64,000 bases of DNA. Source: an uncultured Roseburia sp. (GTDB lineage: Bacteria > Bacillota > Clostridia > Lachnospirales > Lachnospiraceae). Below are positions 53,061 to 63,787 of the stretch, in pieces. Below the pieces are notes generated by a model. That model saw nothing but the letters and a program-made list of their open reading frames with translations. It was not told where the DNA came from and searched no databases. The first letter of the stretch is position 1. Each line of letters opens with the position of its first letter. Position numbers and translations under genes: made by a program. The DNA lies in NCBI GenBank assembly GCA_947383215.1, contig CANDCP010000001.1, positions 1-64,000 on the forward strand. Direction: 5' to 3'.

Positions 53061-54455
53061 TTATTTTAGTTCCAAAAAAGCCCGGTACCCTCTGTACGCT
53101 TCATACAGATCGGCCTTGCTGATAATTTCCCAAGGCGCGTGCATATTTAAAACCGCGACTCCGCTGTCAATCACCTGCATTCCGTAATTTGCCAGAATGT
53201 ACGCGATCGTTCCGCCGCCGCCCTGATCAACCTTCCCAAGCTCTGACGTCTGGAAAAACACATGATTTTCATCCATAAGCCTGCGGATCTCTCCGACATA
53301 CTCCGCATTCGCGTCATTCGAGCCGGACTTTCCCCTCGCGCCGGTATACTTATTAAACACCAGGCCTCTTCCGAAATACGCGGCATTGTGCTTTTCCATA
53401 ACCGACGGATAATTAGGGTCAAACGCGGCGCTGACGTCCGAAGAGAGAACCTTTGAAGCCGCAAGCGCCCGGCGCAGCGCAAGTTCGCTGTAACATCCCA
53501 TCGCCTCGAGAAGCTCCGCCGTCATATTCTCAAAAAAGCGCGACTGCATACCGGTAGCTCCCACGCTCCCGATCTCTTCCTTGTCGACCAGCAGGCAGAC
53601 GCTCGTATATTCCGGTTCCTCCATCTGAAGCACGGCCTCGAAAGACGGATACGCGCAAACTCTGTCGTCGTGTCCGTAACCCATTATCATACTTCTGTCA
53701 AACCCGTAATCCCTGGCGGCTCCCGCCGGTACAACCTCGATCTCCGCGGAAAGGAAATCCTCCTCCTCAATCCCGTATTCTCTCTGCAAAATATTTAAAA
53801 TATTTACCTTGACGCGGTCCTTAACCTCTTCTTGATCCTCCTGCTTCTGAACCGGAATACTTCCAATTAAGATATCAAGATTTTCCCCGTCAATTACTTT
53901 GTTCGCTTTTTTTTCAAGCTGCTCTGCGGCGAGATGAATCAAAAGGTCGCTGATCCCGAACACCGGATCTTCCGGTTTCTCACCCACGTTTACCGTCGCC
54001 TTTGTCCCGTCCTTTTTTATGATTACACCGTGCAGCGCAAGCGGCAGCGTCACCCACTGGTATTTTTTCACGCCGCCGTAATAATGCGTATCGAGCATTG
54101 CAAGCCCCGTGTCCTCGTACAGCGGATTCTGTTTTAAGTCGAGACGCGGCGAATCAATATGCGCGCCAAGTATTCTCATACCCTCCTCGAGCGGCCGCCG
54201 TCCGATCACATACATTGCCATTGCCTTGCCGCAATTTACGGCGTACACCTTATCTCCCGCTTTCAGACGCTTTTTGTTCTTTATCGCCTCTCCAAGATCC
54301 GTAAAGCCCGCCGATGACGCCCTCTTCAAAAAACCGTCCACGCACTCGCGCTCTGTTTTGCACTCCGAGATAAACTGACGGTATGCCTCCGCAAACTCAA
54401 ATACATCCTCTCTCTGCTGATCCGTATAATTCTCCCACGTTAAATCTCTTTCCAT
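53061..54455 (-). CDS. M18 family aminopeptidase
   Basis: A 464-residue metallo-aminopeptidase. The first metal ligands are in ILGAHIDSPRLDLKQNPLYE (about residues 95-114), with DKEEIGSVGATGMQSRFFEN holding the catalytic Glu and YGHDDRVCAYPSFEAVL holding another ligand. The C-terminal MHAPWEIISKADLYEAYRGY carries the last His. It releases N-terminal residues from peptides. CGGAGTATAAA precedes the ATG. Confidence 0.93.
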   Translation of the reverse strand: MERDLTWENYTDQQREDVFEFAEAYRQFISECKTERECVDGFLKRASSAGFTDLGEAIKNKKRLKAGDKVYAVNCGKAMAMYVIGRRPLEEGMRILGAHIDSPRLDLKQNPLYEDTGLAMLDTHYYGGVKKYQWVTLPLALHGVIIKKDGTKATVNVGEKPEDPVFGISDLLIHLAAEQLEKKANKVIDGENLDILIGSIPVQKQEDQEEVKDRVKVNILNILQREYGIEEEDFLSAEIEVVPAGAARDYGFDRSMIMGYGHDDRVCAYPSFEAVLQMEEPEYTSVCLLVDKEEIGSVGATGMQSRFFENMTAELLEAMGCYSELALRRALAASKVLSSDVSAAFDPNYPSVMEKHNAAYFGRGLVFNKYTGARGKSGSNDANAEYVGEIRRLMDENHVFFQTSELGKVDQGGGGTIAYILANYGMQVIDSGVAVLNMHAPWEIISKADLYEAYRGYRAFLELK

Positions 54456-54488
54456 TTTATACTCCGTTTCTGCCCTTACTGATTTGTC

Positions 54489-55424
54489 CTATTCCTCGTC
54501 ATCGCGTTTATTGAGGTTCGCCTGCACGCGGCGGTACAGCTCGTGCGCGGCGTTATAGCCCATCTTTTTCTGTCTGTGGTTGACCGCCGCCGCCTCACAG
54601 ATTACCGCAAGGTTGCGCCCCGGGCGGATCGGAAGCGAGTGGCAGACCACCTTATTTCCCAGAAACTCTGTAAACTCTTCCTCAAGGCCAAGACGGTCAT
54701 ACTCGTTATCCTTTTTCCAGTCCTCTAACTTAATGACAAGGTCGATTGTCTGTTTTTCTTTTACACATTCCACACCATACAGTGTCTTCACATCTATAAT
54801 TCCAATACCACGAAGCTCAATGAAATATCTGGTAATATCCGGCGATGTGCCGATCAACGTATGTTCATTAATTTTACGGATCTCAACGACGTCATCCGTC
54901 ACCAGACGATGCCCTCTCCGGATCAGCTCAAGGGCCGCCTCGCTCTTTCCGATCCCGCTCTCACCCATAATCAACAGGCCTTCGCCGTACACATCCACCA
55001 GAACGCCGTGTATCGTAATACATGGCGCCAGCAATTCGCTTAACATATAAATCAATTCCGCCATAAACTCGGAAGTCCCTCTTCCCGTACTGAGAATCGG
55101 AACATTATGCTCCCTCGCCAGCTCTAAAAACAGTTCATCCGGCTGTAAATCCCGGCAAAAAATGACGCATGGAATATCGTAACTCAAAAATTGGCTGTAA
55201 ATCTGCTTTTTTTGTTCCTGTTCAAGCTGTTCTAAATAAGTATATTCTACCATTCCTATAATCTGAACACGCGTCTGCTCGAAATATTCAAAATATCCGC
55301 TCAGCTGTAATGCCGGACGGTTGACATCCGGAACCAGAATACGGCGCTTTTTTAAATCCATCTCCTCCATATAGGAACTCAACTGTAACTTATTTGCAAT
55401 CTTCTCTACACTTACCCCTTCCAT
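54489..55424 (-). CDS. hprK: HPr kinase/phosphorylase
   Basis: About 311 residues. The N-terminal domain (about 1-130) precedes the kinase core with Walker A GESGIGKSEAALELIRRGH (about residues 152-170) and VTDDVVEIRK. The HprK signature continues with IELRGIGIIDVKTLYG and the C-terminal PIRPGRNLAVICEAAAVN. It phosphorylates HPr/Crh on Ser46 and removes the group, coupling carbon status to catabolite control. Its likely partner is the HPr-like gene at 50064-50324. The start at 55424 has AAAGGAGCGGACT upstream. Confidence 0.95.
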   Translation of the reverse strand: MEGVSVEKIANKLQLSSYMEEMDLKKRRILVPDVNRPALQLSGYFEYFEQTRVQIIGMVEYTYLEQLEQEQKKQIYSQFLSYDIPCVIFCRDLQPDELFLELAREHNVPILSTGRGTSEFMAELIYMLSELLAPCITIHGVLVDVYGEGLLIMGESGIGKSEAALELIRRGHRLVTDDVVEIRKINEHTLIGTSPDITRYFIELRGIGIIDVKTLYGVECVKEKQTIDLVIKLEDWKKDNEYDRLGLEEEFTEFLGNKVVCHSLPIRPGRNLAVICEAAAVNHRQKKMGYNAAHELYRRVQANLNKRDDEE

Positions 55425-55502
55425 AGTCCGCTCCTTTCCTGCCATTTATCGCTTTTCCGTTGTGAGCAGGCCGCGCCTGCAATTATTTTAAGTTTAGCAT
55501 AA

Positions 55503-57380
55503 TTACGTTTCCGCTTCAACATCATTATGGAAAAACCGGTACACTTCCCTTGCCGCGCGCTCATTCATCGCATCCGCCGACGCAAGCTCTTCTACGCTCG
55601 CCTCCCGAATCGCTTCCAAAGACTGAAATCTCCGCATCAACGCCTTTCTTCGCGCCGGCCCTACACCCGGTATGTCGTCCAGAACGGAATGAACCTGGCT
55701 CTTCTGGCGCAGCGAACGGTGATATTCGATAGCAAAACGGTGCGCCTCATCCTGGATTCTTGTAATCAGCTTAAAGCCCTCGCTGTGAGTGTCAATCGGA
55801 ACCTCCACATTATGATAATACAAACCGCGCGTCCTGTGGTTGTCGTCCTTCACCATCCCGCAGACCGGAATATCAAGGCGCATCTCGGATAATACCTGAA
55901 GCGCTATGTGAACCTGTCCCTTTCCGCCGTCCATCATAATCAAGTCCGGGAACTTTGTGAAGCTGCCGTACGCATCGTCGATCCCGCGCTCTGCCAGCTC
56001 CTTCTGCTCCTTTAATCCGTGCGTGAACCTTCTTGTCAAAACCTCATGCATAGACGCATAGTCGTCCGGTCCGCTCACCGTGCGAAGCTTGAATTTGCGG
56101 TAGTCGCTGCGCTGCGGCTTCCCTTTCTCATAAACAATCATCGAACCCACTGTCTCAAAACCGTTTATATTGGAAATATCAAACGCTTCCACTCTGCTTA
56201 GCTTTTCCATCCCGAGCCAGTCCGCAATCTCCTTGAGCGCCCCGATGGTCCGCCCCTCTTCCCGTTTTAGCTTTTCCCTGTCTGAGCTTAACACAAGGGC
56301 CGCATTCTTTCCGGCAAGCTCGACAAGCTTCTCCTTCATTCCCTTCCTCGGAATACGCAGCGTCACCTTCTGCCCTCTCTTTTTGGACAGCCACTCCGAG
56401 ATAACCCCGCTCTCCTCAATTTCCTCCTGCAGCATAATCTCTCTCGGAATATAAGGCGTTCCCGAATAAAACTGTTTGATAAACGTCGTCAATATCTGGC
56501 TGGTCGTACTCTCTCTTGCAATCCGCACATAAAAATGCTCTCTGCCGATAAGCTTTCCGCCCCGAATAAAAAACACCTGTACTACCGCGTCCTGCTCGTC
56601 GGCGGCAAGCGCGACAATATCCTTATCCTCGCCGTCAAACTGCGTAATCTTTTGTTTTTGTGCAATCTGTTTCACGCTGTTTAAAAGATCGCGGAACTCT
56701 GAGGCCTTTTCAAACTCCAGCGCCTGTGAAGCGGCGCTCATTTTTTCCTCAAGCCCCTTTATAACCGGCGCGTAATTCCCGTTGAGAAACTCTAACGCCC
56801 CCTCGACATTCGCCCTGTATTCTTCTTTGCTGATATACCCCTGGCACGGCGCAAAACATTGATGAATGTGATAATTCAGACACGGGCGTTCCTTCCCCGT
56901 ATCTCTCGGCAGCCTTCGGCTGCACGTACGAATATGATAAATCTTACGGATCAGCTCTATCGTATCCTTGACCGCCCCCGCGCTGGTATACGGCCCGAAA
57001 TAACGCGACTTATCTTTTTTCATCAGACGACAAAAGAGGACCCTGGGAAAGTCCTCTCCCAGAGTCACCTTAATATACGGATACGTCTTATCATCTCTGA
57101 GCATCGTATTATATTTTGGGCGATGCTCTTTTATTAAATTACACTCCAGTACAAGCGCCTCCAGCTCGGAATCAGTAATGATATACTCAAAATAGCTGAT
57201 CTTCCTCACCATCTGGTCTTTCTTGATGCCTTCGTTATGGCTTGCCTGAAAATACTGGCGCACACGGCTGCGAAGACTCACCGCCTTTCCGACGTAAATA
57301 ATCGCGTCCGACGCGTCATGCATGATATAAACCCCCGGAGAATCCGGAAGCTTTCTCAACTCTTCCTGCACATCAAACAT
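55503..57380 (-). CDS. uvrC: Excinuclease ABC subunit C
   Basis: About 625 residues. It has an N-terminal GIY-YIG nuclease ([20 protein letters not shown]), a UvrB-binding segment near residues 200-235, the endonuclease V-like C-terminal nuclease ([20 protein letters not shown] and [14 protein letters not shown]) and helix-hairpin-helix motifs near the end ([18 protein letters not shown]). It makes both incisions in nucleotide excision repair. The ATG overlaps the ftsH stop by eight bases with GAGGGAGAAGAAC upstream, so they are co-translated. Confidence 0.96.
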   Translation of the reverse strand: MFDVQEELRKLPDSPGVYIMHDASDAIIYVGKAVSLRSRVRQYFQASHNEGIKKDQMVRKISYFEYIITDSELEALVLECNLIKEHRPKYNTMLRDDKTYPYIKVTLGEDFPRVLFCRLMKKDKSRYFGPYTSAGAVKDTIELIRKIYHIRTCSRRLPRDTGKERPCLNYHIHQCFAPCQGYISKEEYRANVEGALEFLNGNYAPVIKGLEEKMSAASQALEFEKASEFRDLLNSVKQIAQKQKITQFDGEDKDIVALAADEQDAVVQVFFIRGGKLIGREHFYVRIARESTTSQILTTFIKQFYSGTPYIPREIMLQEEIEESGVISEWLSKKRGQKVTLRIPRKGMKEKLVELAGKNAALVLSSDREKLKREEGRTIGALKEIADWLGMEKLSRVEAFDISNINGFETVGSMIVYEKGKPQRSDYRKFKLRTVSGPDDYASMHEVLTRRFTHGLKEQKELAERGIDDAYGSFTKFPDLIMMDGGKGQVHIALQVLSEMRLDIPVCGMVKDDNHRTRGLYYHNVEVPIDTHSEGFKLITRIQDEAHRFAIEYHRSLRQKSQVHSVLDDIPGVGPARRKALMRRFQSLEAIREASVEELASADAMNERAAREVYRFFHNDVEAET

Positions 57381-59310
57381 GTTCTTCTCCCTCGTCCGCA
57401 CTTTTCTCTTCCTCAATTCCCGTCAGCTCACGGAAAATTTTCATGAACTCCTTACCTGTGATGGTCTCATGCTCATAAAGGTAATCCGAAATCTGATCCA
57501 GCGCATCGCGGTACTGCTCCAACAGCTGCGTCGCCTTGTCATAGCAGCTTTTCAAAAGCTCCATAACCTCCTGGTCGATTTGCGCGGCCGTCGCATCTCC
57601 GCAGTTCAGGGAAGCCCGGCCCTCCAGATATTGATTATCCACAGTCGCAAGGCTCATCAGCCCGAAATGTTCCGACATACCGAACTGGGTAATCATCGCC
57701 CTCGCAATGTTCGTCGCGCACTCGATATCGTTGGCGGCCCCGCTTGTAGCCGAGTGAAACGTCAGCTCCTCGGCGGCGCGCCCGGCCATATACGTCGTAA
57801 TCTTTGCGACAAGCTCCTCCTTCGTCTGTAAGAACTTCTCCTCCTCAGGCGTCTGCAGCGTGTATCCGAGCGCCCCCATTGTCCTCGGAACAATCGTAAT
57901 CTTTTGTACGGGCTCCGTGTTCTTTTGCAGGGCGGTCACCATCGCATGCCCCACCTCATGGTACGCTACAATTTTCCGCTCCTTCTTACTCATAGCGCGG
58001 TCTTTCTTCTCCTTGCCGCCCACCGCCACAATCTCAAACGCCTCAAACAGATCCGATTGATTGACATACTTCCTTCCTTTTTTTACCGCATTGATCGCGG
58101 CCTCGTTGATCATATTGGCAAGATCGGAACCGACAAGTCCGGCGCTCGCGAGCGCAAGCGCGTCCAAATCCACCGACTCATCCATAAGAACATCTTTGGA
58201 ATGAACCTTCAATGTCTCAAGCCGCCCCTTCAAATCCGGCTTATCGACGATAATCCTCCGGTCAAAGCGCCCCGGCCGCAGCAGCGCCTTATCGAGCACT
58301 TCCGGTCTGTTTGTCGCGGCTAAGATCAAAAGTCCCTTCGACGTATCAAACCCGTCCATCTCTGCAAGAAGCTGATTCAAGGTCTGTTCCCGCTCGTCAT
58401 TGCCGCCAAACCTCGTATCGCGGCTTTTGCCGATCGCGTCGATCTCGTCAATAAAAATAATGCACGGAGCCTGCTTCTGCGCTTCCTTAAACAAATCCCT
58501 GACACGGGAAGCGCCCACTCCTACAAACATCTCCACAAAATCGGAGCCTGCCAGCGAGAAAAACGGCGCCTTCGCTTCCCCCGCCACCGCCTTGGCAAGC
58601 AGCGTCTTTCCGGTTCCGGGAGGTCCCACCAAAAGCGCGCCCTTTGGCAGCTTCGCGCCGATCTCCTTGTACTTTTTGGGATTATGCAGAAAATCGACAA
58701 CCTCCTGCAAAGACTCCTTCGCCTCATCCTGCCCGGCCACGTCCTTAAACGTCACCCCGGTCTCCCTCTCTACATACACCTTGGCATTGCTCTTCCCGAC
58801 GCCCATCATGCCGCCGCTTCCGCCCATTTTGCGCATCACAAGGCCGAATACAAGCCAGAGAAGCGCGATCGGGAGTAATATACTTAATATATTGTAAATA
58901 ATCGCGGACGTTCCGCTCGGAATCTCAGATTCTATGTCCACGCCGTGTTCCGCAAGCAGCGGAATCAAGATCTCCTCGTCGTTCGCCATGCGCCCCGTGT
59001 AATAGGTAAGACGTATCAGCTCCTTATTCGTATACTTTGGCGTAATGTTATACTGTGAGGAAGCAAATTCCACACTGTCAATTTTATCCTCCTTCACCAT
59101 ATCTACAAATTCCGTATAGGTAATGCGCTGGGTCGTCATCTCCGTTCCCATCTTATTCAAAAGGCTCATTACAAACAACGCCACAAGCGTAATAAACAGG
59201 AAGACCAATACCATCTGCCCGTTTTTCCTGCCCTTATTATTGTTATTATTATTCGGCCTGTTATCGTTACCGCCGTTGTTATTGCCGCCGTTATTATACT
59301 GGTTATCCAT
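57373..59310 (-). CDS. ftsH: ATP-dependent zinc metalloprotease FtsH
   Basis: A 645-residue protein. A low-complexity Asn/Gly-rich N-terminus precedes two membrane helices (about 31-50 and 130-150). The AAA+ domain has Walker [14 protein letters not shown], Walker [12 protein letters not shown] and the second region of homology [20 protein letters not shown]. The zinc protease motif is [10 protein letters not shown], here HEVGH. It degrades membrane and regulatory proteins. The Asn-rich start is encoded by AAT/AAC repeats near 59230-59300. Confidence 0.96.
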   Translation of the reverse strand: MDNQYNNGGNNNGGNDNRPNNNNNNKGRKNGQMVLVFLFITLVALFVMSLLNKMGTEMTTQRITYTEFVDMVKEDKIDSVEFASSQYNITPKYTNKELIRLTYYTGRMANDEEILIPLLAEHGVDIESEIPSGTSAIIYNILSILLPIALLWLVFGLVMRKMGGSGGMMGVGKSNAKVYVERETGVTFKDVAGQDEAKESLQEVVDFLHNPKKYKEIGAKLPKGALLVGPPGTGKTLLAKAVAGEAKAPFFSLAGSDFVEMFVGVGASRVRDLFKEAQKQAPCIIFIDEIDAIGKSRDTRFGGNDEREQTLNQLLAEMDGFDTSKGLLILAATNRPEVLDKALLRPGRFDRRIIVDKPDLKGRLETLKVHSKDVLMDESVDLDALALASAGLVGSDLANMINEAAINAVKKGRKYVNQSDLFEAFEIVAVGGKEKKDRAMSKKERKIVAYHEVGHAMVTALQKNTEPVQKITIVPRTMGALGYTLQTPEEEKFLQTKEELVAKITTYMAGRAAEELTFHSATSGAANDIECATNIARAMITQFGMSEHFGLMSLATVDNQYLEGRASLNCGDATAAQIDQEVMELLKSCYDKATQLLEQYRDALDQISDYLYEHETITGKEFMKIFRELTGIEEEKSADEGEEHV

Positions 59311-59505
59311 TCTATCCTCCGTATTATATCATCCATATGACCGGCTGCGCCGATTCTCATAGATTACATTATATGTAATCTCGAATTATAAATCAATATC
59401 AACTCTATGAAGTTTTCCTTATTTTTATAAACTTTCTCTAAAGAGAATTTCTTATTTTTTAAAACTTATGCAAAAAAACAAGTGGATTTATTTGCCGTTC
59501 CGTTG

Positions 59506-59511
59506 TATAAT
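59506..59511 (+). promoter_or_regulatory. Probable -10 box of pyrG
   Basis: A perfect TATAAT about 85 bases before the pyrG start. The hexamer at 17-base spacing (TGGATT, 59483-59488) is a weak -35. Confidence 0.5.
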
Positions 59512-59530
59512 TGAATTTAATTGAGAAATC

Positions 59531-59570
59531 AGATAGACCGGCGAAAGACTGTCGGTCTGTCTCACTTTTT
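59531..59570 (+). promoter_or_regulatory. pyrG leader attenuator hairpin
   Basis: A 10-bp stem AGATAGACCG / CGGTCTGTCT (59531-59540 and 59553-59562, one G-U pair) is followed by CACTTTTT. It is a terminator inside the leader, between promoter and ribosome binding site. Bacillus pyrG is known to use CTP-sensitive leader attenuation. Here the predicted transcript start does not begin with a G-run, so the exact mechanism may differ. Confidence 0.7.
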
Positions 59571-59596
59571 ACATATATTTCTAAGGAGGATTTAAC

Positions 59597-61207
59597 ATGC
59601 CTGTAAAATACGTCTTCGTCACTGGCGGTGTTGTATCGGGACTTGGCAAAGGTATCACCGCGGCATCCCTTGGACGTCTCTTAAAGGCAAGAGGCTTCAA
59701 AGTAACTATGCAGAAATTTGACCCATATATCAACATTGATCCGGGTACGATGAACCCGATCCAGCACGGCGAAGTCTTCGTAACCGACGATGGTGCGGAA
59801 ACCGATCTGGATCTCGGACACTATGAACGGTTTATTGATGAGAGTCTGACAAAAAATTCCAACGTAACAACCGGAAAAGTATACTGGTCGGTATTGCAGA
59901 AAGAACGCCGCGGCGATTTCGGCGGAGGGACCGTCCAGGTTATCCCGCATATTACCAACGAAATCAAGAGCCGCTTTTACCGCAACTTTACGTCAAACGA
60001 CACACACATTGCAATCATTGAGGTCGGCGGAACAGTCGGAGACATCGAGAGCCAGCCTTTTTTGGAGTCTATCCGTCAGTTTCAACACGAAATCGGGCAC
60101 GAAAACGCAATTTTAATTCATGTTACGCTGATTCCTTATATCAGAGCCTCCGGGGAATTAAAGACAAAACCGACGCAGGCAAGCGTAAAAGAGCTGCAGG
60201 GAATGGGCATTCAGCCGGACATCATTGTATGCCGCTCCGAAAAACCGATAGACCAGGCTTTGAAGGACAAAATCGCCCTCTTTTGTAACGTTCCGAACAA
60301 CCATGTGCTTCAGAATCTCGATGTGGAATACCTCTACGAGGCTCCTCTCGCCATGGAAAAAGAAAACCTTGCAAGCGTTGTCTGCGAATCTTTGCACTTA
60401 GAGTGTCCGATGCCGGATCTCGCCGACTGGACGGACATGGTAGACGCGCTTCGCAATCCGATCCAGGAGGTCAACATTTCTCTTGTCGGAAAATATACGC
60501 AGCTGCACGACGCCTATATCTCTGTCGTGGAGGCGTTAAAACACGGTGGCATCGCAGAGCGCGCCACCGTAAACTTAAACTGGGTAGATTCTGAGCTTTT
60601 GACCGCCGAAAATGCGGACGAGACTTTTAAGAATACAGACGGCATTATCGTTCCCGGCGGATTCGGAATCCGCGGCGTAGAGGGAATGATTCTTGCCGCA
60701 AAATACGCGAGAGAACACCGGATCCCTTACCTGGGCCTCTGTCTTGGCATGCAGGTCGCCATAATTGAATATGCCAGACACGTCTGCGGCCTGCACGACG
60801 CCCACAGCATTGAACTGGATCCAAATACCACGCATCCCGTTATCGCTCTGATGCCGGATCAGGACGGCGTCGAGGATATCGGCGGAACCTTACGGCTCGG
60901 TTCCTATCCGTGCGTCCTTGATACCGCTTCAAACGCGTTTAAGGTGTACGGCGCCGAAACGATCCACGAAAGGCACCGGCACCGCTACGAGGTAAACAAC
61001 GATTACCGGAATATTTTGACGGAGAAGGGCTTAAAGCTGTGCGGCCTCTCCCCTGACGGCCGCATCGTCGAGATGATAGAGATTTCGGATCATCCATGGT
61101 TTGTAGCGACACAGGCGCATCCGGAATTAAAATCAAGGCCAAACCGCCCGCACCCGCTGTTCAAGGGTTTTGTAAAGGCTTCGATCGAATACCGAAACGA
61201 GACATAA
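59597..61207 (+). CDS. pyrG: CTP synthase
   Basis: A 536-residue two-domain enzyme. The N-terminal synthetase domain has [20 protein letters not shown] and [20 protein letters not shown]. The C-terminal class I glutamine amidotransferase has the nucleophile Cys in [12 protein letters not shown] and the His-Glu pair in [11 protein letters not shown]. It aminates UTP to CTP using glutamine. It is preceded by AAGGAGGATTTAAC and by the attenuator hairpin. Confidence 0.97.
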   Translation: MPVKYVFVTGGVVSGLGKGITAASLGRLLKARGFKVTMQKFDPYINIDPGTMNPIQHGEVFVTDDGAETDLDLGHYERFIDESLTKNSNVTTGKVYWSVLQKERRGDFGGGTVQVIPHITNEIKSRFYRNFTSNDTHIAIIEVGGTVGDIESQPFLESIRQFQHEIGHENAILIHVTLIPYIRASGELKTKPTQASVKELQGMGIQPDIIVCRSEKPIDQALKDKIALFCNVPNNHVLQNLDVEYLYEAPLAMEKENLASVVCESLHLECPMPDLADWTDMVDALRNPIQEVNISLVGKYTQLHDAYISVVEALKHGGIAERATVNLNWVDSELLTAENADETFKNTDGIIVPGGFGIRGVEGMILAAKYAREHRIPYLGLCLGMQVAIIEYARHVCGLHDAHSIELDPNTTHPVIALMPDQDGVEDIGGTLRLGSYPCVLDTASNAFKVYGAETIHERHRHRYEVNNDYRNILTEKGLKLCGLSPDGRIVEMIEISDHPWFVATQAHPELKSRPNRPHPLFKGFVKASIEYRNET

Positions 61208-61221
61208 TTTCTTCCTGCATA

Positions 61222-61266
61222 AAAAATGAGGATACAGACGTCCGTCGACCCTGTACCCTCATTTTT
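61222..61266. terminator. Bidirectional terminator after pyrG
   Basis: A 16-base stem AAAAATGAGGATACAG / CTGTACCCTCATTTTT with one A-C mismatch on the plus strand (G-U on minus). It separates pyrG from the convergent zinc-ribbon gene and overlaps that gene's stop. Confidence 0.85.
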
Positions 61267-61688
61267 CATTTCTTTGATTTCTGCTTCGTCCCGTCGTTAT
61301 CCATAAAACGCATTTTTCCTTCTTCGGCCTTCGTCAGCATCGCGAAACCTTCACGGTTCTCCCCGTTCATCATCTTTAAACACTTCTGACAAAGGGTCCC
61401 GAAATTCACTTTTGCGCCGCAGCGCGAACAGAAAATAGCTGAAATATTCTTCTCGACCTGTTCCTTATACTCAATTCTCCCCTCCTTAATCCAGCCCTTT
61501 ACTTTCCGATGCGGAATATTAAAATGCTCGGCCACGTCATACTCGTTCACATCATTGGCGCGTATATAATCGCGCACTTTTTCAAATAGCTGCCGTTCCA
61601 TACAGCTTATACAACAATCACCCTCATAGCGCGCCGGCAAAGGGCGCCCGCAACTCTGACAACAATGTTCCTCCCGTTTTATTTCCAT
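61266..61688 (-). CDS. Zinc-ribbon and helix-turn-helix protein (flagellar-operon YvyF-like)
   Basis: About 140 residues. An N-terminal zinc ribbon has HCCQSCGRPLPA and DCCISCMERQ, a middle winged or HTH segment has VNEYDVAEHFNIPHRKVKGW then IKEGRIEY, and a second Cys pair set is FCSRCGAKVNFGTLCQKCLK. The layout fits the TIGR03826/YvyF type found in flagellar operons, but no flagellar gene is in the window. A general regulatory role is equally possible. The start at 61688 was chosen because TGGAGTGGTACA precedes it. Confidence 0.7.
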   Translation of the reverse strand: MEIKREEHCCQSCGRPLPARYEGDCCISCMERQLFEKVRDYIRANDVNEYDVAEHFNIPHRKVKGWIKEGRIEYKEQVEKNISAIFCSRCGAKVNFGTLCQKCLKMMNGENREGFAMLTKAEEGKMRFMDNDGTKQKSKK

Positions 61689-61769
61689 TGTACCACTCCA
61701 TTTTTCATTAATCTTCATTATTTTATCATATTTTTCGTGATTTTACTATAATTTTTGACGCATTCGCTA

Positions 61770-61798
61770 TTGTAAAATTCGACATTATCTCTTAGAAT
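61770..61798 (+). promoter_or_regulatory. Possible promoter of the sensor/GGDEF gene
   Basis: TTGTAA (61770-61775), 17 bases and TAGAAT (61793-61798), about 30 bases before the start, with GGGAGGACGGAT as ribosome binding site. Confidence 0.55.
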
Positions 61799-61828
61799 AT
61801 GATTTAGTAGCTTTTTGGGAGGACGGAT

Positions 61829-63742
61829 ATGTATCACACAAAAAAAATAGGTGTTTTTGTCTCACACATCTTTGGTTTTTACCAGCAGAGCGTATGTCAG
61901 GGAATCATTGACAAATCTCTGGAATATGGCTATACCGCCGAATTTTTTACCACAATGGACGGTGAAAATCTGGGTTCTTACGGCGCCGGCGAAAAAAGTA
62001 TCCTTCGCATTCCAAATTACGAGGAACTTGACGGTATCATTATCGCCTCTGAAACGTATCTGTCCAAAGAATTGAAAAGCCAGGTCATCTCTGCCTTAGA
62101 AGCGAAATGCACCTGCCCGATTCTTGAAATCGCTTTCAAGGATCCCCATTTTCCGGCCATCTCCATAGAAAATAATTCCACCGTCGGCGAGCTGACGGAA
62201 CATCTTATTTTGGAGCACGGCTATAAGCGAATCTGTTATCTCGGCTGCACGCAGGAACCGTTCTTTTCCGCCCAGAGAGAACGGTACTTTTGCGACGCCT
62301 TAAAAAAACACGGCCTGAAAATCTCCTCCCACGACGTCTATGCCTGCCCTTACGAAAGCGACGCCGTCGCCGGCGCGCTGGAATTTTTTGAAAAGAAAGG
62401 CAAACCGGACGCCGTTGTCTGCTACAATGATAAAATGGCCTTATATTTTATGCGCGCCGCGCTTTCCAGCGGCTACCAGGTTCCCGAGGACATTGCCATA
62501 ACCGGCTGCGACGACACGCCGGACGGGCGAAACGCAACGCCGATGCTGACAACGGTTACTTTTCCGTGTTATGAGCTTGGCGCGAATGCCTTTGAAGAAC
62601 TCTTACAGATGATCCAGGGCAAATCCGTTCCCGCTATGACCACGGTACACGCGCGTCCGGTTATCGCCAATTCCTGCGGCTGCAAAAGCCACCCGGAAAT
62701 CAATCCCGTTTTCTTCGCGCACACTTTGACCAGGCGGATCGAAAAACTGGAAGAATCCGTCTTCCACTCCATGCGTATGTCGGCCGCCTCTCAGCGGATC
62801 AGCGATATCGACGACGGCGTAGAGCTTCTGGAAAAATATGTACATACCATAGAGCACTGTAAAGAATTTTATCTCTGCCTTTACAGCGACTGGGACTCCG
62901 TCTCGCACCATATCCTGGAAATCACGGAGGCGGCGGACGGTATTCCGGCGAAAAACCCGGACACAATCCTTTTAAAACTGGCGATGAAAAACGGAAAACG
63001 CCTCCCGGAATGCAGCTTTAAAAAGAGCTCCCTGCTCCCGGAATATCTCTACAAGGATTCAAACTGCGCTTATATCTATACCCCGCTGTTCTTTGAGGAC
63101 AAAGAATTCGGCTATATCGCGCTGGCTTATGAAAACAACCGCATCGGCTACCATTTCCGTCTGGTCCACTGGTTTATGGACATCAACCAGATGCTTCAGG
63201 GTATCTGTGAGACGCAGCGTATCGACCTGCTCGTCAAACGTCTGGAAACAATCTATATGCGCGACGCGCTGACGGGACTTTACAACAAGCACGGCTATCT
63301 TCATTCGGAAGAAGCGCTTTTGACACGCGCCAAAAATGAAAGCGTTCCCCTGACTTGTTTTATCTTTGATCTCGACGGTTTAAAACAAATAAACGACAAT
63401 TTCGGTCACAGCGAGGGGGATTTCGCCCTTCAGGTTATGGGGCACGCCCTGGAAAACGCAATCGGCAAAAATGATATCTGCGCCCGTTTCAGCGGCGATG
63501 AATTTTATCTGTTAACCTGCGGTTATTCCCGGGAAGACGCCGAGGAACTGATCGCAAATATTGAAAAATATTTAGATAACTATAACCGTCTGTCCACCAA
63601 AAAATATAATATCTCTGTCAGCGGCGGCTTTGCCTCCGCCGTGCCGGATGCAAATTTTTATACCGAAAATATACAGGAATTATTTTCCAAGGCAGACAGC
63701 AACATGTACGGGACAAAAAAGAAGAAACATATTCTGTTTTGA
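61829..63742 (+). CDS. Diguanylate cyclase with LacI-type periplasmic-binding-protein sensor domain
   Basis: A 637-residue cytoplasmic fusion with no signal peptide or TM. Residues about 1-285 form a type I periplasmic-binding fold as in LacI regulators (KKIGVFVSHIFGFYQQSVCQ; PDAVVCYNDKMALYFMRAAL; DIAITGCDDTPDGRNATP). The LacI helix-turn-helix is absent. A helical and GAF-like linker (about 290-470) leads to GGDEF with FIFDLDGLKQINDNFGHSEG and FSGDEF (catalytic SGDEF). No RxxD inhibitory site is seen. It likely makes cyclic di-GMP in response to a small ligand, perhaps a sugar. Confidence 0.88.
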   Translation: MYHTKKIGVFVSHIFGFYQQSVCQGIIDKSLEYGYTAEFFTTMDGENLGSYGAGEKSILRIPNYEELDGIIIASETYLSKELKSQVISALEAKCTCPILEIAFKDPHFPAISIENNSTVGELTEHLILEHGYKRICYLGCTQEPFFSAQRERYFCDALKKHGLKISSHDVYACPYESDAVAGALEFFEKKGKPDAVVCYNDKMALYFMRAALSSGYQVPEDIAITGCDDTPDGRNATPMLTTVTFPCYELGANAFEELLQMIQGKSVPAMTTVHARPVIANSCGCKSHPEINPVFFAHTLTRRIEKLEESVFHSMRMSAASQRISDIDDGVELLEKYVHTIEHCKEFYLCLYSDWDSVSHHILEITEAADGIPAKNPDTILLKLAMKNGKRLPECSFKKSSLLPEYLYKDSNCAYIYTPLFFEDKEFGYIALAYENNRIGYHFRLVHWFMDINQMLQGICETQRIDLLVKRLETIYMRDALTGLYNKHGYLHSEEALLTRAKNESVPLTCFIFDLDGLKQINDNFGHSEGDFALQVMGHALENAIGKNDICARFSGDEFYLLTCGYSREDAEELIANIEKYLDNYNRLSTKKYNISVSGGFASAVPDANFYTENIQELFSKADSNMYGTKKKKHILF

Positions 63743-63766
63743 CCTCCCTGGAACAGAAGCTTCCCC

Positions 63767-63787
63767 GGCCGTCAGGAGCGGCCTTTT
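63767..63787 (+). terminator. Terminator of the GGDEF gene
   Basis: A 5-bp GC stem GGCCG / CGGCC with a 7-base loop and TTTT, 25 bases after the stop. It overlaps the end of the convergent regulator gene. Confidence 0.6.
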
